From positions 9,425,630-9,489,629 of the forward strand of contig NC_085060.1 of the NCBI RefSeq assembly GCF_963662255.1: a stretch of DNA of 64,000 nt, written 5' to 3'. This document shows, piece after piece, positions 49,095-62,018 of this stretch. Source of the DNA: Cinclus cinclus (Eukaryota > Chordata > Aves > Passeriformes > Cinclidae). A program made the translations under genes and the position numbers. The notes below the pieces were generated by a model, which did not search any database, was not told where the DNA came from, and worked only from the letters and a program-made list of their open reading frames with translations. How positions within the stretch are numbered: the stretch's first letter is position 1; each line of letters begins with the position of its first letter.

Positions 49095-52000
49095 CTCACC
49101 TCCCACCCAGAAGGGCAGATTAATTCACCCTGAGCATCACCAGAGTTTCTTTAATCCCCACTGCCAAGGGCCAGGGCAAGCTGTTGCTCTGTAGATAAAG
49201 ATGCGTCATTCCCCTTCTGAGCTGCAGTTTCCAAGCTACCAAACAGGATTTTTTTTTTCAGTTATTTTGAGTTTTTTACTTGCTCCTAAAAGGTGCAATT
49301 GCCAGAGTACAAAACAAATCTACACGTACACGAGAAGATGGTGAAACTTTGTATTGAGCAAGCCCTGGGAAGTCACCATTTCTGTCCCAGAGCAGTGCTG
49401 AGAAGTTTTGCCATTCTCAGTTTATTCTTTCTTTCTCTTTAATTTGACATTTAACAAAGGCACAACACGTGCCCAGTGACCTCTGCCCATTACTGTTTAG
49501 CTTGCTGAGCAGAGCTGCCCAAGCTTCATGCCCTGAGACAGCTCTCAGCTCCCATGAGGTTGTTCAGGCTGAAACTACAAACTGGGGCCTGAGCTTTGCT
49601 GATGGACAGCGAAGCTCAGAGTATGGTGGCATTGGGGATGTATGGGTGTCAGCTCACCAGGATATTTGAAAGGACATTTGGAAGAGGGTATGGGTGCTTT
49701 TGTACGCTGTTACATCACAGAAAATCTGTGGGTCATGTTCTGTGATTCTTGAAGTCACCCTGCAGAGCTGCCTTTGTTCTTCTACAGTCAGGTATAATTT
49801 GTGATTTCTTGTTGCTAGTATTGGCTCACAGCAAATAAGCAGTAAAAGTCCCATTAGCATTTTCCCACAACAGCCTCCTCAGAGCCAGGACTGCAGTGTT
49901 ATCTGCACTGGAGCAGCAGCCAGTCCCTGAGCCAGAGGCCTGATGTTCCCCTTGGTCAGGGCCATGGTGCTGTACCAGGGGTGCCTGTGCCCAGCACTGC
50001 AACACCAGAGAGCCCTGGGCTGAGCAGCCAGGCACAGTTCCATGCCAGAGCACTTCACATTAGTGGGCTCAAAGCAAATATTGCCATCATTTCATATTCC
50101 TGACTGATTTTGTGTCAGAGTACATCAGCATAAAGAATTGGATGAGCCCTCAGGTTGAAGCAAGATGGTTGTTATTTAGATCTAATGAACTGCAATAGGC
50201 AGAAATATGTAAATCATTCCTGGCCAAGGAGTAAATCAAATGCAAGTGGCTGAGATGACACCAGAGCCTGAATTTCAATCTGCTGAGGGCCAGATGCATC
50301 CAACAAGAGTATGAACTCTGTGTTTCCTGACAAGCTGCTTTTCCCAGCGCTTGAGTTCAATGCTTTAAAACACTGACTGACCTACACTTTCTGCTGAGAC
50401 CAGGACTCTGGGACAGCCACCCTCTGTGAAAGTCTCTGACTCGGCCATCACCTATATGGAGGTGAACAATCATTTCTACATGTAATGTGGACAGTTCCCT
50501 AGGCTGTGCAGGGTTTTGCATGGGCTTTCAGACTCACTGAGCTTCTTTTATTCAATTTTTAACTAATGGTAAGTAATTTGAACACTGGTGTAACCCCTGG
50601 ATTCAGCAGAGCTACTGACTCAGACCAGGCTGGATCTGGCCTGACCCTCATTAGCAGGAAAAAGGACAAATTGTCACAGTTGCCATCAGAAGTCCCCACC
50701 TGGCCCTGCCACTGCACCCCAAAGGTATCCATCTCAGATAAATAATAAATGCTAAAGCCAGCTGCACATCTTTCCCTCGAAGACTAGATGAAGCTGTGTT
50801 CAAACAAATTAAGTCTGCTTGCTTTCTTTTGGTGATGAACTTGAAGCTGATGAAAGTGAACTATTTTTAGCGCTAACTAGAGGCACAAGTGAATGGCTGG
50901 CAAAGCATGGAGTGCACTTCCCTGCCCTGCCAGTGCATCCAGCCAGGACTGCACCACCCAGGCCCAAAGGATGCCAAGAGCCTTGATGCCATGGTCTGCC
51001 CTGCCCCCTTGTATTTAGAGTATGCTCTGCAATTCCTGTTTCACAAGGAGAGGCTCCTTCCAACTCAGAAACCCCTTGGGTAGGTGACTGGCCTTTCTTG
51101 GCCAGTGCCAGGGGATACATTGCTGTGTTCAGCACTGGGGCACTGACATGGGAGCCCCATGGTTCTGCTCCTGAGGGAACACTGCTTTTCTGCCTTGGAG
51201 CAGCTCAATGGGAAATGCCCCAGGTACAGCTCCCTGTGCTGTGAGGGAACACTGTGTCAGCACTGCCACAGACTAGAGAAGGAGGAGGAATCTTCTGCCT
51301 TTGGTTCAGGGCTGACAGTAGAAGCACGGGCATCTACATTGGCTTCTGCTGCACGTCCCGCACCTTGCACCATGGGGTCAATGTCAGTACTAGGTGAGCT
51401 TCTATTTCCTCAAAGTGCTCTGAGGGCTACTGCTGATTTCAGATTTACTTACTGTAATGTGTCCTTTACTGTGGTCATTTGTCTTGTTCTTTAAATGCTA
51501 CAGTCTGACATTTGGTCTTTACTGGATTCCACATTGCTTATGAGCATAAAGGTCCTGTCTGCTTAAATAAAGTTTTATCCAAGATGCTATTTACAAGTTT
51601 CTCCAAAATGTCAATATTTGCTTTTCTGCAAGCTAGCAGGGTGCATCACTCTTCCTGCTGGATAGCGCTGCAAACTGCAGCTACTCAGTGTCCAGATGGT
51701 GTTTCTGAGCCCTCAGAGAGTATTTCTGGGGGCTGATGTCCTTGGAAGCTGTCCCCTGCATATCCAGCTGTGGCTCCTCCAGTAAGGATCTGGCTCCTTG
51801 TTTTTCAAAGTTTATACTAGCAGTTACTCATTGGGCTTTTTATACACAGATACCTCTTAAACTGTTTTCTTCTGTTCCTTTATTTATTTGTGCTGCATGC
51901 AGGGAGATTTTCTGCCTGGGATGTATGCTCAAAACAGAATGGGCAAGTCTTGCTTTATGGCCTTGCTAGAGCCAGCTGTTCATCTGTCTGTTGCAAAAAC

Positions 52001-53375
52001 AAATGAGGAGTTTAAACCTGTGAGACAGGAAGATCAGGTCTTGCGTTTGCAAGCACTGAGTGAGCAGGACCCTGTTGGATGTGGTGGCCCCAAAGGCCAG
52101 AGGGAGCTGTGAATGTGAAACAGGGTCCCTGCCCACAGCAGCTGCAGATCCAGGCCAGCACAGGCAGGCTTATCTGCCTAACGGGACAGCTGGAACATTG
52201 CTCCATGGGCGGCAGCAGTGTCCAATCTCCTGGCGCCAGCATCGCCCTGCAAGCACTGTGCCAGGGAGGGTCATGTCTCCATGGCTTTGCAAACTGCCTT
52301 CCAAACCAGGTATCAGGCAAAACTCCAGCAGACTTTGTGCCAAATGCTTGTGGGCCTTGTGCTGCTTTGGCTCTGGAGACAGCAGGACTGCAGGGCTCTA
52401 GCAGCAGACATCTGTCTGCCTGCAGCGACCCTTGAATTCACACATGCTCGATCCCCTCCAGCAGTGCCATATACTGTGGAAACCCCCAAACTCCAAGGGC
52501 AGGAGGGGGAGATGAGCTATGGGTGCCAACCTCAGCACAGCACCCAATGCCAGACATCATCCTGCCCCTGCTTCCCAGGATCTGCTCTGCCTCAGCACCA
52601 AGAAAGGGGGATCTGTTTCCACTGCACCAAACTGCACATGTTTCCCCACATTATGTTTGTCCAAGTCATTCCTCCAGAAGTAATAATGCTTTCCTGTTAT
52701 ACCAGAATGCCCTTCCACTGCTGCCTGAGGAAGGGGGTACTGAACTGTTGTTTGCTCTGGTTTAGGACACAATGAGGGAAGAAAAGGACCAGACATAAAT
52801 CTAAGCAACACAGCAAACTCCTTCCCACTTAAACACTGGCCTGTACAAGATCTCTGTGCAATGAATCAGTGTCCTTCCCAGAAATATTATAGAACATGAT
52901 TTCCTTAATTCCACAGTATTCAGGATACAGAGCTCAACTCACAGGACTTAATCTATTTAAATTGTCCTGTGATATATAATATATTCAAGAAAACAGAAAT
53001 ACACTCATAAGATTTAATCCATTTAAAATTGATTTTACCTCTAGCCTTTGTGAAATATCTGTGCAGGAGAGCCTGGGGGCTTTCTGCATTTTTCAGTTAG
53101 GAAAGAGACCAGCCAAGTCAACCAGGCACAGGACAGTTCTCAGCTTATATCCAGTATTTCAACCAGTACCCAAGAACCAAACTGTTGCAAAGGAGCTGGG
53201 GAAAGCCACCAGAGTCTTCTTTCTTGCAGAGAAGATCAAAACAGCCCCTGAGAACTGCTTTAAAGACAAGCAAGTGGAAAGATCCCAAGGGAGTGAGCAT
53301 GCTTGAGTGAGCCTCTCATGCAGAGGCAAATAAATGGCTTTAAATTGATTCATTTGCCAATCCCTGAATGGACAC
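49093..53375. other. Non-coding sequence
   Basis: About 4 kb with several overlapping chance open frames on both strands (for example 51,159-51,494 and 52,060-52,775), favoured by moderate GC content. None has paired splice sites together with a recognisable peptide. Confidence 0.35.
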
Positions 53376-53515
53376 ATAGAACCAGAGAATGCTTTGAGTT
53401 GAAAGGGACCTTAAGGACCATCAAGTTCCAATCTGCCTGCCATGGGCACCTCCCACAAGACAAGGTTGCTCAAAGGCCCATCCAAACTGGCCTTGAATAC
53501 TTCCAGGAATGCGGC
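53376..53515 (-). mobile_element. CR1 LINE fragment, 3' end
   Basis: The plus strand carries 'agaatgctttgagttgaaag', 'ggaccttaaggaccatcaag', 'cacctcccacaagacaaggt', 'tgctcaaaggcccatccaa' and 'tggccttgaatacttccagg', the reverse complement of a CR1 3' end. It is truncated at about 140 bp and moderately diverged from the 33,560 copy. Confidence 0.88.
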
Positions 53516-53542
53516 AAGATTCATTTTTCCCTAAGGACGGCT

Positions 53543-54271
53543 TTAGCTGTTGGATACAGTGGCAAGACATGGTGCCTTTCCCCTTGGAGTGTCAAACCTG
53601 AGTTGATGCAGGGGAAGTAGTGGCCCCAAAACCTCCATCGGGATTTGATGCCGAGGTTTCACTGTGCAGCTCAGTCGAGGGGACCCAGGCTCTGCGGGTA
53701 CCCCGGGACAGCGTACACCCCGCAGAGCCCACCACTGCCCGGTGACACCGGCCCGTGTCCCACCCCTGCCCGGTGACACCGGCCCGTGTCCCACCCCTGC
53801 CCGGTGACACCGGCCCGTCTCCCACCCCTGCCCGGTGACACCGGCCCGTGTCCCATCCCTGCCCGGTGACACCGGCCCGTGTCCCACCCCTGCCCGGTGA
53901 CACCGGCCCGTGTCCCACCCCTGCCCGGTGACACCGGCCCGTGTCCCATCCCTGCCCGGTGACACCGGCCCGTCTCCCACCCCTGCCCGGTGACACCGGC
54001 CCGTGTCCCAGCGCTGCCGGCTGCGCACGGCGGGGCCCCAGCGCCACCCTCTGGGGACGAGGCCGCAGCCGCGCGGTCCCGGCTGCTCTCCCGGCCCCGC
54101 ATCCCCCGTCAGCAGGGCCACTGCTTCCCTCTTCAGCGCCTTCAGCTCCGCTTCGTGGTTTAGCCCGTGACGAGCATCAGGGGCCGGGGACGGGGATCGG
54201 TGCGGGATGGGGCTGCGGCTTCCCGGCAGCGCTAGGAATTGAGCCACTGCACCTTTGTGCTGCCTTTCCAG
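53543..54271 (-). CDS. Exon-like open block running into a minisatellite
   Basis: On the minus strand an excellent acceptor ('attatcctctttccacag') at 54,272 opens a frame that continues for 242 codons to a stop at 53,543. The first 55 residues look protein-like. They begin LERQHKGAVAQFLALPG, pass a proline/serine linker and include NHEAELKALKREAVALL, a likely helix or coiled coil. The frame then enters nine 31-bp repeats, where translation cycles through all three frames. A true exon would more probably end near the start of the repeats, but no good donor is seen there. Family unknown. It lies in a CpG-rich patch that could also be a promoter. Confidence 0.27.
   Translation of the reverse strand: MERQHKGAVAQFLALPGSRSPIPHRSPSPAPDARHGLNHEAELKALKREAVALLTGDAGPGEQPGPRGCGLVPRGWRWGPAVRSRQRWDTGRCHRAGVGDGPVSPGRDGTRAGVTGQGWDTGRCHRAGVGHGPVSPGRDGTRAGVTGQGWETGRCHRAGVGHGPVSPGRGGTRAGVTGQWWALRGVRCPGVPAEPGSPRLSCTVKPRHQIPMEVLGPLLPLHQLRFDTPRGKAPCLATVSNS
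53590..54240. promoter_or_regulatory. Second CpG-rich patch
   Basis: The patch is GC-rich and CpG-rich over about 650 bases, but much of the CpG comes from the minisatellite. Outside the repeats, 54,010-54,240 is still CpG-dense. No GC-box array, TATA box or clear first-exon donor was seen, so its promoter status is uncertain. Confidence 0.35.
53728..54006. repeat. 31-bp minisatellite, nine complete copies
   Basis: Nine consecutive 31-base units occupy exactly 279 bases and start at 53,728, 53,759, 53,790, 53,821, 53,852, 53,883, 53,914, 53,945 and 53,976. A decayed tenth begins at 54,007. Units differ at only three positions that I can see (cccac/cccat, cac/ccc after it, gtgt/gtct). Each contains ccggtgacaccgg, whose arms CCGGTG and CACCGG are complementary around one central A. 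The near-identity implies recent expansion or active homogenisation. Confidence 0.96.
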
Positions 54272-57200
54272 CTGTGGAAAGAGGATAATTATTGGTCATT
54301 TCAGAGCCACCTGTTAAAAAAGGTGCATTTAAAAGATTCTTAAATCTTCCACTCTTGGTTAAGAATCTCAACCTTTGGTTTGATCTTTTTACATAAAATG
54401 AATTTTTTCGGGGTTTTCTTTCTGTTCGTTTCCTGATCAGCTCCATCCAGCTCAGGAGAATCATCTCCAGGAGGAAGAATGAGAGGACACTGCTGCAGAG
54501 GCAAGTGAGGAGGCCTGTCCAAGTGCTGCTTATAGCAATAGTCTGATAACAAATCAGCGTGTAAGTTTAGTAACCTTGTGGATGTGAGTACTTCATATCT
54601 GCTTGTAAATGACTCCTCTTGTTCTTTATTGTACCTTTCAGGATTAGCTGAGAAAGGAAATAGGAAATTGTACTTGCTGGCATGTCATGGAGCTGGCTGA
54701 GGGGCTGAGGAGGAAATGAAGCAGAAGCCAGCTGAGAACAGCACCTTGCCTTCAGACGCTGCAGAGTGGTTTTGGCCCATGTGAGGAGCAAGGCAGCTTT
54801 TACTCAGCTTTCCTGGTGAAAGTTTAAAATCAAATCAGCACAGCAGCAAGCATATTTGCTGCTTTCTCCCATAACTACCAACTCCTGCCCAGTCACAAGC
54901 CTGAATGGAGGATCCCACTGCAAAGCTGAAGATAGTGAAAGGCTCCCAGTTCCCCCAGATCAACAGTGACAAATGTGCCATGTTCTTCCCAAAATTCAGC
55001 AATGATGTGTTTCTCCCCAGTCTCATGGAGGTCACTGGTGTTATGCATGATGGAACCCACAGAAAGGAAGCCCAAACATGCTGCCTTCCTGCTGAAGAGG
55101 GCATTTCCCTCCTGTACTAAATATGGAAGCAGACATAAGTAGCCCTCTTGTTTTTCCTGGAGTCATCTGAGGTACAAAAAATTCTGGAGGATGCTCTTCC
55201 TTAGTCTCCACTCCTCAGTGCTTCCCTCCCACTGTTGGCAGAGCCAGAGCTAGCAGAACGGGGAGGGCTGGCCTTGAACATCCCACTGCTCCCACAGAAC
55301 ACCCACCTGAAAGGGTGCCCAGCCTCTGGGCAGCCTCTGTGCAGGGGACTTTATACACAGCACAAAGAGGTGTTTGTGTGGGGTTTCTTTACCTATATGA
55401 AAGGAACATTTGCCAGACCCCGCAGTGCCATACAACCATTAGCAGGGCAGTGTTTTTTCTGAGTATGAGCTTCTAAATCACTTACAGCAAAGAAAGAGAG
55501 AGGTGATTGCACAGCTTTTGCTGCTTTGCTACAAGCCTTGGCCAGTCCCACCAAAGCAAGCACCATGGGATATCTGGGATGAAAACTTCAGATCCACACA
55601 CACAGGGTCCAGGCATAATCCCTGGGATGCACACCCAGCCCTAAGCCATCAGAGCCCAGGGCTTTAGGGGGAGTTGATTCCTTCCAGGACAACACTGCAT
55701 CTAAAATAAGTTACATTTCTTCCATTGTTTCTTGGCTTGAGCTTCTAAATGTTCAGACTGTTTCTGTTTTCCTGGTGTTAGTCATGCACACAGATTGGGA
55801 GTTTAACCTGTAATTCTGGCTTTGCTGCTGCTATAAAACATTCACACTGGGTTTTTCTAAACCAGGAGCAGAAACCTTTAATTTCTTTCCACTAGAGTTT
55901 AATCTAGGACTATGACATTTCAGTTACTTAGTAATACATATTTAACACTCCCAAAATTAACCAAGAGGAGGAAAAATGTTGTATATAAGCAACTACAAGG
56001 ATTTTATTTACAGCCAGCAAAAGCTCTAAATTTAGAACAAAGATCTAAACAAAGACTTTGCAGTAACTCCTTCTTCCTGTTAGGCTGCATAATTTAGGGT
56101 TCTGTTCAAAAAGTAATGTCTGAGATTTTCATTTCTCCTTAGTTTGTTTTTTTTGGTGATGAGGGGCAGAAAAGTCTAAAATATTGAAAATTTCCCCTAG
56201 ATGGTTAAAACTGTTTCTGCAGAATGCTGGAGCACACAGAAGTTCCTCATCTGCAGGGGATCAGGGCAGCTCCCTCTTTATCTTCTGGTAGTTAAAGGTC
56301 CTCTATTAGACTTCACTGGGACTGTGAATTCCTTTGGGCAGGGCTCTCCCTTCCCCAGTCTGGTGCAGATGCTGTTCCAGCAAGGTGCTGGTCTAGAGCT
56401 TGGCAGTGCTGGTACAGCAGTATGAGAAGTGCTCCATGGCTTGGCTCTCTTGAATAATTGTGTCACTAAGAACTACATTCAATTTTATGTTCTTTAATGT
56501 CACTGCTTTCTGTGCCTCCATAGATGGTTATTACCCACAGCCAGAGATGGTTTTGCTCCTCAGCACAATAAATCAGACTCTTTTCAGCACAGCCTCAAGA
56601 ATTCCCAGAGAGATTTCAGCTCACCCAGAACCACAGTGTGACTCAACATACTGAACAGAAAACCAGAATTTCCCAGTAAGCTCCTGTTTCTACACAGCAC
56701 TTTTTGCTGGATATGGGTTGATTTCTTTTTCATGATGATTGGTACTGGGGATCTTCAGCCACTGGATTAACCTTGGAGCAGGACATTGCAGGGGAAGCAG
56801 GAGGTAGTTCTGGAGAGCCCACAGAATGGGTGCCAGGTGGGCTGAAGTGGTCAGCAAGCAGGGGAGAGGTGATGAACAGCCAAGGAGTAAAGGAAAAAAT
56901 CCTGCCAGGCTGCAGGGATTTGGAAGCAGCTTTGCAGAGGCAGCTGTTCAGGGGGTGAGGAGCTTCCTGGCTTGGGCTTATGCACACACACTGGCCCACC
57001 ATGTACAGGATGCATCTGGGTTTCTGCACTTCCTAAATAGTTCTGGGATTATTATTATTACTTTTTAATCAGTGCAGGAAATTAATGGAGGTGAGAATGA
57101 AAGTGCAAAGGAGCTACTTTGTTATTTTTGACACAGCACAGCAGGGACATGGAGCTGTTTGATAAACCACAACAATATCAACAATAGCCTTGAAGTTTCA

Positions 57201-58368
57201 TTTTTTATAAATGACTGCTGATGTCTCTATTAGCTTTCACAGCAGATATCAACACCTGTAGCAGGAAAGAGATTTATACCCTCTAATAATTAATTCTGTG
57301 TTAGCACTGGGGACTAACTCAAATACCATTAGCTTTGCCTATCAATAAAACATAGAGGTCACATAGTGCCCTGTGAAAGCTCTGATGTGACTGTTGTGCT
57401 AAACTCACCACACCGCTCTCCTGCCTGTCAGAGGACACAGCAGTGTTAATGTGGTCCTTAGCAGTCTTTAGAGGAAAAGTAAAAGCTGAACTTCATTAAA
57501 TATAATAGCATATAATAAGCTGGTATTAGTTTACTTAATGTTCATGCTATGAATAGTAGATATTGACCCAAATGTGAGAATAGCCTTATCCAGTGTTCTA
57601 TCACCTAACATTAATCTTTATCAGCTTTGTGGTCATGTCCAGAGATCTCCCCTGGGTATGTTTCCTGGCTATTGTTAAACAAATAAATTGCTTCTGCTGC
57701 CTATAATTAAGGACATATATTCAGCAGCAAAGAGGCAGAAATGGAAGTGTACAGCAGGAAATCGCTGCACCCTGAGTTATGCTTCACATAGACCACGATG
57801 GCAGAATAAGACACACTCCCTGTTGGCAAGGAAAAAGCAGAAAATAGAATAAGAGTAAACACCGACAAGCTGCAGTGCAGCCTCTGGGGGTGCCCTAGGG
57901 TTATCACATCAAATATTTCAATACATTAGCAAATACTCCTGATCTGGGAGAGATCAGGCTCATTTGACCCCAACACCACTGTCATTCTAGCTTTTACTGC
58001 CACACTGCATCGACACTTCTCTGCTACCACCACCACCACGCCACCACCTCTGTCCCCCTCTCTGTGCTCTGTTGACACCACTTCTTGCACCAGAGAGTAA
58101 TGCTCATCCCTAGGAATAGGGAAGGTGGTTCAATAAGTGGAGATTTTTGGTAGATTTTTTCCATAAAAACTCAGAAGGCCCATTTCAGACTTTTCTCCCA
58201 CATCTGTCCACCCAGGTTCACAGATATTCACCATGTTTTCTTTCTGGGCACTGGAATGAGCAGCAATGAACAATTTAATTTCCTCTGGGACCCAGAGCCT
58301 ATCAGGAGAAAAAAGCAGCAGAACAAGTCACTAGAAGCAAATAATAATTAACATCAAAAGTACATGTT

Positions 58369-58370
<2 letters not shown>
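54272..58370. other. Non-coding sequence
   Basis: Open frames of 60-100 codons occur on both strands, for example near 54,177-54,552 and 54,893-55,120, without recognisable families. The pair over 54,893-55,120 (minus strand HNTSDLHETGEKHIIAEFWE) was looked at closely but has no splice context. Confidence 0.35.

Positions 58371-58408
<38 letters not shown>
58371..58408. repeat. (GATA)9 microsatellite
   Basis: About nine and a half perfect GATA units. Tetranucleotide GATA loci are commonly polymorphic in length. Confidence 0.97.
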
Positions 58409-60593
58409 AAGAAACTTGGGTCAAACTAATCCTAAGGTTTAGGCAGAAAACCATGAAAGCAGGAGAATTCAGAGCTGGGGCTGCCATGGCAACCCTGACT
58501 CATGCCATGGTGGTTGGGCATTGCAGCATCTCCCTGAAACCTCCCAGCAAGTGCTGATGTGTGCTCTGCATTTTATGGGCATTCTATGGACAGGTAATAG
58601 AGCTAGAGAAAGGTGCTGGTGTGTTTGTGGAAGAGGATGCAAGTTTTGAGGGAAGAACCGGAAACCCAGATCTGAAGAGTACCAAAACAGGCACAGGTAA
58701 ATCTGGGCTCACAAGTGAGGTTGCACATGAACTCCTGAGTCCACAGCCCCAGCAAGCCATGGTACCATGAGAGACTGGTCAGGAAGACAAATGTTTTAGT
58801 AGTGAAGCTTTGAATACTGAAATCCCACCTGTGAACCCTAAATCAGTGCCAGTTTTAGCATGGGTCCTGCCCACAGGGCTACAACTTCCAGGTCCTGCTC
58901 TGCCCAGCAAGTACCTCTGTGCAACAGAACAGCTTCATTTTCTTCCAAGTAAAATTTCTTACAGTCATGGAAGTCCCTTCATGCAACTGCGTTCCATTTG
59001 CAGTTATTCTGTGGAGGAATTGAGTCTAAATCAGAGACCAAGGGCTGATAAAATCTAAGTTTAAAGCAGTTTGACCCACTGGCTGTAGGCCAGGAGACTC
59101 TGGGTCCTCACTGCCAAAGAGGCAGTGCACAGGAGAGCAGTCCCAGGTTATTAAATAGAGGTGTGATGATCAGGAGCTGGAGAAGATGTATTCTTAGCAC
59201 CAACTGGCTTCATGTTAACTGTATGTATAAAGTTATAACTCCCAGACTCCTCAGTGCCTTCAGAAATCAGACCAATTTTTGTGAGCTTTTTTAGAATGCA
59301 GCTGTTTCGGAATGAACTTTGTCCAATAGAGAAAATTTATGCAACAGAATTCCTCCACTCTAATCTATTTCTCTTTCTCTTTCAATATTAGTGTTCTTTA
59401 AAATCATGTCAGTAAAAGATATGGATTTGTTTCTCTTTCAACACTTACATTAATTTTGGATTTTTAAAATCTTCACAAGTAACAAAACCTCACAAAATCC
59501 ACTTCAAAGCAAGCTGCTCTCAGTTGTTCCTTACAAAAACAGCCAATGCACTCTCTTTCAGTGTGCATGACAGCATTCATTACTTTGATCATGATTTTTG
59601 GTGAACTGCAATGAAGAACTAAAGTAGATGTTCAGAAAAAACTGAAAATGGTTCAGTTCACAACTCCCAGCTCTGCTATACATTGATACACCAAGCCTGA
59701 TTCATAAAATATCAGTACACTTTTAGGCATCAAGAGACAGAGTATAGAGAAAAAAAAAATGTAACAATTGTATATGAATCCACTGAGCATCTTCAGACAA
59801 AAATAAAACATGGAAATTTGGAGGACAGAGCATTTGCATTGGCAAAGCTGAGACACAACTCATCTGCACATGCAGGAACTGTCAGCGTGCCAGGAAGAGC
59901 AATTAAACAGCACGTCTGTGTAGTTAAATTGGTTTGTTTGTGAGAGCAGATGATATAGTGAAAGTCAGAGCAGCAGGAAAGTTCTTTGAATAAAAAGCCT
60001 TACACAGTCTGAGTTTTGGGAGGCCACCTCAAAAGACAGAAGGGGCTTTCAACTGTTTCTTAACCCATTCAGCAGGCACTGAGTCTTCACTTCATCTTTG
60101 ATTTAGTAGCTGCACTTCATCCTGCTTCACACTTCGGGTAACTGACCATAAAAATTGCAAGGTTATTTCACTTCCAACAGAAGAATTTGATGCTTTGCTT
60201 CTGGAAGCAGGGAAACCCCCCAGGCACTGCCAGTTTTGCTCAGCCTTTCCTGGCTCCCCCCATTGCCAGGGACCAGTAACAGCTGTTCAGTTCCAGGTAC
60301 CATGTCCCTACACCTGTGGGATGGAGGCAGGGATGGAGGAAAGATCCAGGCTGGGCACACCCTGGTTTTGGAGCAAAAGGGCACCAACCTCTCAGGGTCA
60401 CATTAAACCTCTTCTTCTCACCTTTTGAGCCATGGGAAGGAGTCTCACTGCTGGATTTTCCCAGGGTGGATATGGTCTTTGCAGAGAAAAATCAAGTCAA
60501 CCTCTTCAGCTGTGTAAAGCACACTGTGCTGGGCACTGCCAGGCATGGAAAGTACATCTCCATAAGGAAGGAGTGCAGGGGCACTTCTTACTA
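58409..60593. other. Mostly non-coding sequence
   Basis: A splice-flanked plus-strand block at 58,594-58,696 (acceptor 'attctatggacag', donor gcacag|gtaaat) reads VIELEKGAGVFVEEDASFEG and onward, open to the donor. A second block begins at about 60,465 after 'ctgctggattttcccag' and reads VDMVFAEKNQVNLFSC but lacks a donor. Neither matches a family I know. Confidence 0.3.
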
Positions 60594-60790
60594 GTTTGCT
60601 CAATGCCTCATCCAACCTGGCCTTGACACTACCAGGGACTGGACATCCGTAACTTCTGTGGGAAACCTGTTCCAGTGCCTCACCACCCTCACAGTAAAGA
60701 ATTTTTTCTGTATATCTCAAATCTCTCCTCTTTCAGTTTGAACCCATTACTCCTCAACTATCACTACAGCTCCTGATGAAGAGCCTTCAG
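60594..60790 (-). mobile_element. CR1 LINE fragment, internal part of the 3' region
   Basis: The plus strand shows 'tcatccaacctggccttgac', 'aaacctgttccagtgcctca', 'ccaccctcacagtaaagaat' and 'cctctttcagtttgaaccc', the reverse complement of CR1 sequence. The terminal part with the 'aatcacagaatgg' motif is missing, so this copy is truncated at its 3' end as well. Confidence 0.88.
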
Positions 60791-62018
60791 AAAAAAATAA
60801 GTCAGAAGACCTTCCCTCTTAATCACAACAGGAAAAGATTGCCCAGTCCATTCAGGGAAAATATTTTCCAGATCTGCTTTTTGGTTATATGGGATATTTT
60901 CTTTCCTACAGCATGCCTCGTGCTGAGCACTTCCCATGCTCCCAGAAAGGAAAGGCATGTGTTATAGCACCATGTGCTTCCTATCAGTCTCATAACCTGC
61001 ATGAAAACAAACCTGTTTCATAGCTGCTGGTGTAAATAGCTCAGGCACAGGGCTTGCAGTGTGACTTTGTAATCAGCAGCTGGCAAATGCCACTGTCTGT
61101 TTCCACACCCAACACATACAGCCACAGACAACCATGCCATATCTCTCTTCCCTGCCACACCTTCTCCAGGAAACATTTTGCTTGGCGTATTTTTGTCAGT
61201 GTGTTTTCTGTGATCTGATTTGCTATTTATACTATTTATGTTGTTACCTGGGTGCCCAGGGAAGACTGTGTGGGAGCTGGGTACAGAGCGTTTCCCAGTG
61301 CAGATTTTCCACTCCCCTGTGGCTAGAGGTGGGTGTTGGACCACATTCGACCAGTTATCTCTGTGTTTGCATTTCTTAGTGCATTTCTTCACTCCCTTGC
61401 AGGATGATTTGAGTTCCCTCATAGCATTTTGCTAGCTGAGATCCTCCCTCCCTCCTCCAGTTTCTCCTGGTTCCTCTCTTTGCCAATACTCGCCAAAGTT
61501 GCTTGCCCCTCCTCATCCTTCTGTAACCCTCCTGGCACTTCAGCACCATTTTGGATGCAATCTGCATCCTGTGTGACTACCTTTCACACAAAGCTGCCTG
61601 TGCAAGACAGTTGTCAACTAACCAAACCTCCCAGCAAGCTCTCCCTGGGACAGCATAAAGACCAAGGTGACATGGTGTGATGGTTGTGGTGACAGGTGCC
61701 AAGGGAAGGTGCCCAAGTGGCAGTGGTTTGCAGCACTGGGCAAGAGCAGTTCTCACAAAGAGAACCAGAAATCATGATTTGCATCAAAGGCTTGTCAAAC
61801 AAGTTGGCAAAGATAGATGCTCCTACATGGTGCTCAAGGTATGCAGCTTTTCCTGTTTCCCTGCCTCTCTCAGCCCAGCACAGACTTGGTAGTCGGGATT
61901 TTCAATCAAAGGGACTTACCCTGTTTTATCTGACCTCTGATGTATTTCACAGTTTCACACAGCTGTCATCTCTGGTCATCTTGGTCTCTTCTACTCTCAC
62001 CAAACTCTGTATCCCCAG
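60791..62018. other. Non-coding sequence or undetected exons
   Basis: Moderate GC content. The stretch 61,696-61,838 has an acceptor-like start and a donor-like end (tcaag|gtatgc) with an open frame, but the peptide is not recognisable and it does not join 62,019 in an obvious way. If the dynein-like reading of the next block is right, upstream exons should exist here or further left. I could not identify them. Confidence 0.3.

Noticed and set aside
54893..55120. Overlapping frames on both strands (minus HNTSDLHETGEKHIIAEFWE, plus MEDPTAKLKIVKGSQFPQ)
   Set aside because: Superficially protein-like, but no splice sites at the borders and no recognised family.
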